From: an uncultured Eubacteriales bacterium
GTDB taxonomy: Bacteria; Bacillota; Clostridia; Oscillospirales; Oscillospiraceae
Reading direction: 5' to 3'
NCBI GenBank assembly: GCA_900549405.1
Contig: URNZ01000004.1
Span: forward strand, 1 to 64,000
Length of the DNA: 64,000 bases
Shown: positions 59,142-64,000 of the stretch, piece by piece
How positions within the stretch are numbered: the stretch's first letter is position 1
Layout: each line of letters begins with the position of its first letter
Position numbers and translations under genes: made by a program
Notes under the pieces: generated by a model
The model's input: the letters and a program-made list of their open reading frames with translations, nothing else
What the model was told of the DNA's origin: nothing
Databases searched by the model: none

Positions 59142-59170
59142 TTGACTTTGGATTTGGGGTTTGGTAGAAT
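59142..59170 (+). promoter_or_regulatory. Promoter of the S-layer gene
   Basis: TTGACT (59142-59147), 17-bp spacer, TAGAAT (59165-59170), followed by a leader of about 65 bases and AAGGAGG before the ATG. Confidence 0.75.
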
Positions 59171-59240
59171 GCCATCGTAGCGAAGGAGTCGGTGGTGCGG
59201 CTCTGACGCGACGCAATATTCTACAAGGAGGAATTCCGAA

Positions 59241-61874
59241 ATGAGAAATCTGAAGCGGGCTCTCAGCCTGGCTCTGGCTTCTGTCATGGTTCTGGGCATG
59301 ACCGTTGTCGGCACCGGCGCGAGCTACACTGACGTGACTTCCAAGCAGAACCAGGAAGCCATCGAGGTTCTCCAGGCCGTCGGCATTATGGTCGGCGACA
59401 ACAATGGCAACTTTAACCCTGACCAGAAGGTGACCCGTAACGAGATGGCCGTGGTCATGTCCAACCTGATGGACTACCGCGCCGCCACCTATGCCGGCAC
59501 CTCTCCCTTCACCGATGTCCCCTCCTGGGCTGAGCCCTATGTGGCCGCCTGCTGGACCAACGGCATCACTTCCGGTTACACCAAGACCACCTACGGCGGC
59601 AACGACACCGTCACCACCAGCCAGGCCGCTCTGATGCTGATGAAGGCCCTGGGCTACTTCCAGTACTCCAGCGACTTCGGCTCTGACTGGCAGTTCGCCA
59701 CCATCAAGCAGGCCACCAAGATCGACCTGTTCGACGACGTGGACTCCGGCGTGCGTGAGGCCATGACCCGCAACGACCTGGCTCAGCTGGTGCTGAACGC
59801 CCTGGAGACTCCCACCGTGGAGGCTGAGAAGGACGGCCAGGACATCGAGGTCAACGGCGTGACCATCTCCAGCAACGTGAAGTACAACTACATCACCAGC
59901 AGCAAGGACTACGCCAAGGCCATCGACAAGGATCGTACCACTGCCAACGACGGCACCAAGCTGAACGGCAACACCGTGGAGCTGGGCGAGAAGCTGTACA
60001 GCGGCGACCTGAAGAAGGCCAGCACCGGCGACGACTTCAACCGCCCCGGCAGCACCTGGACCTATAAGTCCAACGAGATCGGCAAGTACGCTGACTCCGC
60101 TGACGGCGAGTGGACCGCCAAGGTCACCAACAAGGCACTGTATGAGGCCGCCGGCTCCGCTGCCTACGACAACTACAAGTGGTCCGTGTATCGCAACGGC
60201 GTGGAGTATGGCTCCGAGAAGCAGAACACTAACGATGCCAAGAAGAACGCTTTTGGCTCCACCAGCAAGACCGGCACTGAGCGCGTTGCCAAGTCCGGCG
60301 ACGGCGTTCTGACCCAGGTCTTTGTGGACGACGACAAGGAGACCGTGACTGTCACCATGATCGACACCGGCGTGGCCAAGGTCACCAAGGTCACCGAGGA
60401 CTCCACCAAGGGCGAGTACGAGGTCACCGTGTCCTTCAAGACTCGCATCCCCGGCGTGACTGCCGACACCAAGTACACCTCTGATATGAAGTTCGCCAAG
60501 GACGACATCGTGGTTTACACCGCCGCTGGCACCGACATCCAGACCATGGCTGTTGCCAAGACTGTTGCCGGTAAGGTCACCGGTCAGAGCGACGCTGACT
60601 ACACCACCGTGGACGGCACCAAGTACGCCTACAACTACGCTTACACCGGTGATACCAAGGAAAACTTCATTGGTAATGGCGTGTACAACCTGGAGGACAG
60701 CAAGCCTTCCGATGATCCCGATGTGGATAAGGATGTCACCCTGTACCTGGATGCCAACGGCTATGTTGTGGCTTTTGAGGGCAAGTCCAGCTCCGCTGAG
60801 GACTACCTGTTTGTGAAGGCTCTGGATAAGTCCTTCAACGACGTGTCCGCCAAGGTCGTCTTCTTCGATGGCACTCAGAAGACCGTTGATCTGGACCAGA
60901 TCACCACTTATGATAAGGCTGGCAAGAAGACCGTTGCGGATGCCAAGTGGAGCGAGACTGGTTCTGATAACAATGTTTTCGTGAACACTGTTTACAAGTA
61001 CACTGCTGGCTCCAGCGACTATGACCTGGAGGAAGTCACCAACTTCAAGAACACTAATGCCGATAAGGCGAAGATCTCCAACAAGACTCCTACCATTGTG
61101 GATGAGGCTGCTGGTAAGAGCATTATCACCACCGACAGCCAGACCGTGTTCGTGGACGTGGAGAACAACAAGACCTGGACCGGCTACAAGAACGTGTCCA
61201 ACAAGAACAGCGCTAACGTGGCCGCTGTGAAGAACAGCGACGGCGTGGCCGAGATCGTGTTCATCCATGGCGACAAAATCGGCAGCTCCGCCAACGATGA
61301 TGACTATGTCATCCTGAAGGGCACCGACATGGAGGCCATGAAGGACAAGAACAAGAAGACCGTGTACAAGCTGACCGCCGCCTATGACATCCACGGTAAC
61401 GTGCGCGACGACCTGTATGTCACCTCTTCCAGCGTCTTCTCCGATGGAAAGGGCCTGTACCTGATCACCAAGTATGACAGCGATGACTATGTCTCTACTG
61501 TTATCAACCTGACCAAGTTCAAGAATCAGGGCTCCGCTGCTGCCGCTTCCGCTAGCATCTATGCTGAGACCGCCAAGAATGGTGTTTTGACCCTGAGCGA
61601 TGACATCAACCTGAACCGGACTGGCGCTACCGCCAACAACCACAGCGTCTTCGCTTATGACAGCAAGACCGAGTACGTGGTCATCGAGCTGAAGGAGAAC
61701 AACAATGATGTGAGCTCCATCCGCACCGGTGACATCAGCGACATCGTGGCCAAGGCCGATGCTGCTGACGGCCTGAAGGATATGACCGGCGTGTATGTCA
61801 TGACCGTTGATAACGATCAGGACACCACTCCTCTGGCCACCTCCATCCTGGTCGTTGTCCCCTACGTCAAGTAA
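59241..61874 (+). CDS. Major S-layer protein with SLH domains
   Basis: 877 residues. A signal peptide (MRNLKRALSLALASVMVLGM, cleavage near GTGA) is followed by three SLH repeats in about 25-200: SKQNQEAIEVLQAVGIMVGD with NFNPDQKVTRNEMAVVMSNL, FTDVPSWAEPYVAACWTNGI with TSGYT, and IDLFDDVDSGVREAMTRNDL. The remaining 670 residues are Lys/Asp/Thr-rich, without cysteine, as in self-assembling surface-layer proteins. Codon use is strongly biased (AAG, AAC, GGC, ACC), differs from the neighbours and fits very high expression. Anchoring is through cell-wall polymer. It is a single gene with its own promoter and terminator. Confidence 0.9.
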   Translation: MRNLKRALSLALASVMVLGMTVVGTGASYTDVTSKQNQEAIEVLQAVGIMVGDNNGNFNPDQKVTRNEMAVVMSNLMDYRAATYAGTSPFTDVPSWAEPYVAACWTNGITSGYTKTTYGGNDTVTTSQAALMLMKALGYFQYSSDFGSDWQFATIKQATKIDLFDDVDSGVREAMTRNDLAQLVLNALETPTVEAEKDGQDIEVNGVTISSNVKYNYITSSKDYAKAIDKDRTTANDGTKLNGNTVELGEKLYSGDLKKASTGDDFNRPGSTWTYKSNEIGKYADSADGEWTAKVTNKALYEAAGSAAYDNYKWSVYRNGVEYGSEKQNTNDAKKNAFGSTSKTGTERVAKSGDGVLTQVFVDDDKETVTVTMIDTGVAKVTKVTEDSTKGEYEVTVSFKTRIPGVTADTKYTSDMKFAKDDIVVYTAAGTDIQTMAVAKTVAGKVTGQSDADYTTVDGTKYAYNYAYTGDTKENFIGNGVYNLEDSKPSDDPDVDKDVTLYLDANGYVVAFEGKSSSAEDYLFVKALDKSFNDVSAKVVFFDGTQKTVDLDQITTYDKAGKKTVADAKWSETGSDNNVFVNTVYKYTAGSSDYDLEEVTNFKNTNADKAKISNKTPTIVDEAAGKSIITTDSQTVFVDVENNKTWTGYKNVSNKNSANVAAVKNSDGVAEIVFIHGDKIGSSANDDDYVILKGTDMEAMKDKNKKTVYKLTAAYDIHGNVRDDLYVTSSSVFSDGKGLYLITKYDSDDYVSTVINLTKFKNQGSAAAASASIYAETAKNGVLTLSDDINLNRTGATANNHSVFAYDSKTEYVVIELKENNNDVSSIRTGDISDIVAKADAADGLKDMTGVYVMTVDNDQDTTPLATSILVVVPYVK

Positions 61875-61910
61875 TCAGACCTCTGTCTGAACACTGACTA
61901 GGCTAACGCC

Positions 61911-61947
61911 AAAAAGAGCGCCCCTCCGCGAGGAGGGGCGCTTTTCT
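61911..61947 (+). terminator. Terminator of the S-layer gene
   Basis: AGCGCCCCTCC (61917-61927) pairs perfectly with GGAGGGGCGCT (61932-61942), followed by TTTCTTG and preceded by A's. Confidence 0.9.
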
Positions 61948-62022
61948 TGTAGCCCCCCGAAGGGGGGCGGACCTCTGTGTCCGCCCGTTCTCTCGAAAAA
62001 AATAAATCCCCCGTGTGGGGGA

Positions 62023-62050
62023 TTGACAAACGCTGGAAAGCGGGTATAAT
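62023..62050 (+). promoter_or_regulatory. Promoter of antitoxin RNA 1
   Basis: TTGACA (62023-62028), 16-bp spacer, TATAAT (62045-62050): a perfect sigma-A consensus. The same sequence recurs at 62424-62451. Confidence 0.85.
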
Positions 62051-62056
62051 GAAGAT

Positions 62057-62144
62057 AAGGGGAGGCGCTGCCGGTAGACGGGAGCCCCCGTTTACGAAAA
62101 GAAGTAACCGTACTGTGGGGACAGTTGGGCGGTTACTTCTTTTT
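62057..62144 (+). ncRNA. Candidate type I antitoxin RNA 1
   Basis: About 88 nt from the consensus promoter to an intrinsic terminator (AAGAAGTAACCG 62099-62110 with CGGTTACTTCTT 62130-62141, then TTTTT). It is antisense to the 3' end of the toxin gene on the other strand, an arrangement like txpA/ratA of Bacillus. Confidence 0.65.
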
Positions 62145-62216
62145 GCTGTTCAAGAACAGGTTAATGATACCAACGACCAGAATGCCGATCTGAATGAGAT
62201 CAGAATACGTGACCAT
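62133..62216 (-). CDS. Small hydrophobic holin-like type I toxin, copy 1
   Basis: 27 residues: a polar start (MVTYSDLIQ), one transmembrane stretch (IGILVVGIINLFL) and a basic end (NSKKK). This is typical of the holin-like toxins of type I systems that damage the membrane when over-expressed. GGAGGGGGG lies 7 bases before the ATG. The mRNA has a promoter at 62337-62365 and a long structured leader of about 115 bases with hairpin sequences repeated in copy 2. The stop codon lies in the arm of the antitoxin terminator. Confidence 0.75.
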   Translation of the reverse strand: MVTYSDLIQIGILVVGIINLFLNSKKK

Positions 62217-62336
62217 GACATCACCCCCCTCCGATGTAGTGGAGGAGGTACAAAAGAAGTGTGGCCTCCTCCCGAAAGAGGGGCCCCCGCCTACCGAATA
62301 CTGGCAGCGCCAGCGCATATCCGATGCGCCAGGGAT

Positions 62337-62365
62337 ATTATAGCATATTGTGTCGGAATTGGCAA
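62337..62365 (-). promoter_or_regulatory. Promoter of toxin mRNA 1
   Basis: On the minus strand TTGCCA (62360-62365), 17-bp spacer, TATAAT (62337-62342). Confidence 0.75.
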
Positions 62366-62423
62366 GATGTGAGAAGAGCCTTCCCCTGGGGAAAGGCAAA
62401 AAGAAAATCCCCCATGTGGGGGA

Positions 62424-62451
62424 TTGACAAACGCTGGAAAGCGGGTATAAT
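62424..62451 (+). promoter_or_regulatory. Promoter of antitoxin RNA 2
   Basis: TTGACA (62424-62429), 16-bp spacer, TATAAT (62446-62451), with the spacer identical to copy 1. Confidence 0.85.
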
Positions 62452-62457
62452 GAAGAT

Positions 62458-62525
62458 AGGCGGGAGCCCCTGTTTACTAACAGAAGTAATCGTTAGCTGG
62501 GGAACTATGGGCGGTTATTTCTTTT
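62458..62525 (+). ncRNA. Candidate type I antitoxin RNA 2
   Basis: About 68 nt ending in a weaker hairpin (AGAAGTAATCG 62482-62492 with CGGTTATTTCT 62512-62522, two G-U pairs) and a short T-run. It is a diverged copy of RNA 1 and is antisense to the end of the second toxin frame. Confidence 0.6.
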
Positions 62526-62608
62526 CTATCTGGATTTATCTGGAGAACCAGAGAAATGATGCTGACGACCAAGATGCCGATCTGAATGAGATCAGAATAC
62601 GTGACCAC
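62477..62608 (-). CDS. Small hydrophobic holin-like type I toxin, copy 2 (altered C-terminus)
   Basis: About 43 residues from a GTG aligned with the ATG of copy 1 (VVTYSDLIQIGILVVSIISL). After the membrane stretch the frame differs from copy 1 and runs on for about 20 residues through the terminator hairpin, where copy 1 stops after KKK. The change could mean decay or a diverged specificity. An ATG two codons upstream (62614) is another possible start. The ribosome site is AAGGGGGTG. Confidence 0.6.
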   Translation of the reverse strand: MVTYSDLIQIGILVVSIISLVLQINPDRKEITAHSSPANDYFC

Positions 62609-62725
62609 CTGCATCACCCCCTTATGTAGTGGAGGAGGAAAAGAGAAGTGCGGCCTCCTCCCGAAAGAGGGGCCCCCGCCTACCGCATACTGGCAGCGCC
62701 AGCGCATATCCGATGCGCCGAAGCC

Positions 62726-62754
62726 ATTATAGCATGACATGTAGAATTTGGCAA
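62726..62754 (-). promoter_or_regulatory. Promoter of toxin mRNA 2
   Basis: On the minus strand TTGCCA (62749-62754), 17-bp spacer, TATAAT (62726-62731), matching copy 1. Confidence 0.75.
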
Positions 62755-62781
62755 GCAAGGAAAGAATTTTAAAGATAATAC

Positions 62782-62890
62782 TTGACAAATTATAGGAAAA
62801 GTGCACAATAATAGACAACAGCGGACAGGTGCTCAACGTGCCGGAAAAGTGATCGCCAAGCGGCTGAATTCAGGACGATCACCTCTTTTT
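62782..62890 (+). ncRNA. Possible third small RNA
   Basis: TTGACA (62782-62787) with a weak -10 near 62805-62812, then a short transcript ending in an intrinsic terminator (GTGATCG 62849-62855 with CGATCAC 62876-62882, then CTCTTTTTG). No toxin-like ORF is seen on the other strand. 62891-62975 shows nothing further. Confidence 0.35.
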
Positions 62891-62975
62891 GTTGTCAAAG
62901 CAGATGTAAGCGAGCGGATGTAAAACCGGCACGAGGGGCAGACTTGTCTACTGATACCGGTTATTTCATGCTCCA

Positions 62976-63012
62976 AAGCAAACGGGCGGCATTTGCCGCC
63001 CGTTTTGCTTTT
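62976..63012. terminator. Terminator downstream of butyrate kinase
   Basis: AAGCAAACGGGCGGC with GCCGCCCGTTTTGCTT, a near-perfect stem flanked by A's and T's, just after the butyrate kinase stop on the minus strand. Confidence 0.9.
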
Positions 63013-63013
63013 C

Positions 63014-64000
63014 TCACCGCACCGGCAGGGGGCACACGGGGTAATAGGTGTGGACGGGCTCCTCTCCCCGGAGCATCCGCAGGACGCCCAGGGCCAAGGC
63101 CTCCATCTCGTTCTCGCCGGGCAGGATCACGATGCGGCACAGGTCGTGGAGATAGCCCACCACCATGTCGGTGAGCATTTTAGAGTGGGCCAGGCCGCCG
63201 GTGAGAATAACGGCGTCGATGAGCTCCTGAAAGCAGCCCAGCATGATGCCCACGCCCTTGGCAATCTGGAGCGCCTGGGCCCGATAGACCAGGGCGGCGT
63301 GCTCGTCCCCGGCTTGAATCCGCCGCTCGATCTCCCGGGCGTCGTGGGTGCCCAGCAGGGCGGACATGCCGCCCTCCCCCCGGATCTTCTTCATCATCTC
63401 GGCCTTGGTATACCGCCCGGAGTAGCACAGCTCCACCACGTACTGCATGTTCAGGCTCCCCGCCCGGTCAGGGGAGAAGGGCCCGGCGTCGTCTGACACC
63501 GAGTCGATGATCCGCCCGTGGCTGTGGGCGGAGATGGAAATGCCGCCGCCCAGATGGGCCACCACCAGGTTCATGTCCTCATAGGTCCGGCCCATGGCCT
63601 GGGCGTATTTGTGGGCGGTGGCCCGGGCGTTGAGCACGTGGCAGAAGCTGGTGCGGGTCACCTCCCGAAAGCCGGTGACCCGGGCCTCGGGCAGCAGCTC
63701 GTCGCTGGTGACGGCGTCGTAAATAAAGGCGGGGATATTCAGCGGCTCGGCGAAGGCCGCCGCCATCAGTCCGCCCAGGTTGGAGGCGTGGTCAAACACC
63801 GTGTGGTGCCGCAGGCAGTCCAGCAGGCCCGCGTCCACCTGATAGCCCCCGGCCACGATGTTGGGGATGATGCCGCCCCGGCCCACCACAGCGGCCAGGC
63901 GCTTTAGATCAAATCCTTCTTGAGCCAGCCAGCTGCGCACCAGGGACACCCGATAATCCAGCTGGTCGTAAAGCGTGGGATAGGGGGCCAGATCCTGGTT
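63014..64000 (-). CDS. buk: Butyrate kinase (partial, N-terminus beyond the window)
   Basis: About 328 residues are visible; the frame is open at the right edge, so the first about 25-35 residues are missing. Acetokinase/butyrate kinase family: VGRGGIIPNIVAGGYQVD, FDHASNLGGLMAAAFAEPL, NLVVAHLGGGISISAHSHGR and VILTGGLAHSKMLTDMV. It converts butyryl phosphate and ADP to butyrate and ATP, the last step of one butyrate pathway (with Ptb, probably upstream outside the window). Confidence 0.94.
   Translation of the reverse strand, partial: NQDLAPYPTLYDQLDYRVSLVRSWLAQEGFDLKRLAAVVGRGGIIPNIVAGGYQVDAGLLDCLRHHTVFDHASNLGGLMAAAFAEPLNIPAFIYDAVTSDELLPEARVTGFREVTRTSFCHVLNARATAHKYAQAMGRTYEDMNLVVAHLGGGISISAHSHGRIIDSVSDDAGPFSPDRAGSLNMQYVVELCYSGRYTKAEMMKKIRGEGGMSALLGTHDAREIERRIQAGDEHAALVYRAQALQIAKGVGIMLGCFQELIDAVILTGGLAHSKMLTDMVVGYLHDLCRIVILPGENEMEALALGVLRMLRGEEPVHTYYPVCPLPVR

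Noticed and set aside
58071-59240. Tail fibre, holin or endolysin after the baseplate genes
   Set aside because: Only terminators, repeats and the S-layer promoter lie there; short ORFs lack start signals.
62133-62399. 88-codon frame for toxin copy 1 starting at 62399
   Set aside because: It would cross the mapped promoter and structured leader; the 27-codon frame has the ribosome site.
1-64000. CRISPR arrays, tRNA and rRNA genes
   Set aside because: No regularly spaced direct repeats and no cloverleaf or rRNA-like sequence were noticed by eye; a tRNA or CRISPR scan was not run.

Overview
This 64-kb window looks like a chromosomal segment of a GC-rich, spore-forming, butyrate-producing gut Firmicute of the Oscillospiraceae (Flavonifractor, Pseudoflavonifractor, Lawsonibacter or Intestinimonas-like). 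That is inferred from a SpoIID protein, SLH-domain S-layer proteins, a butyrate kinase, a GlgC/GlgD glycogen pathway, a PBSX-like phage cluster and the composite intergenic repeats; the species is not determined. No tRNA, rRNA or CRISPR array was seen.

Layout. 1-18.0 kb is core chromosome: an ABC permease end, an SLH protein, trmO, a YczE-like membrane protein, an FAD-dependent oxidoreductase, mnmE, spoIID, a malQ-glgP pair, a cytidylate kinase-like and a C26 amidotransferase pair, a VanY-type peptidase, a voltage-sensor K+ channel and a GH3 lipoprotein. 18.1-26.6 kb is a nested mobile region. An IS200/IS605-type tnpA gene is split by a 7.8-kb serine-recombinase element of lower GC. The element carries a small ORF, a truncated hsdS, hsdM, hsdR, an XRE regulator, TnpV and a second XRE regulator. 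Both halves of tnpA are present and join at a shared 6-bp core. 26.6-35.2 kb holds a P1B-type ATPase with a small membrane partner, a YfcC transporter with an M20 peptidase and a divergent LysR regulator, and a split transketolase. 35.3-44.2 kb is a glycogen locus, glgB-glgC-glgD-glgA on one promoter and glgP on its own, followed by a D-Ala-D-Ala carboxypeptidase.

45.6-58.6 kb is a dense co-directional cluster of phage structural genes in PBSX (xtm/xkd) order: terminase, portal, protease, capsid, connectors, contractile sheath, tube, frameshifted tail chaperone, LysM hub protein and baseplate. It has no tape measure of normal size, no tail fibre, no lysis genes, no integrase and no repressor, so it looks like a domesticated phage-like particle, for example a gene transfer agent-like or PBSX-like system. 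Downstream are a major S-layer gene with a strong promoter, two tandem type I toxin-antitoxin loci, a possible third small RNA and a butyrate kinase cut by the window edge.

The strongest candidates for new biology are the minimal contractile phage-like cluster and the recombinase element, whose attachment core lies inside two reading frames that would fuse when the element circularises.
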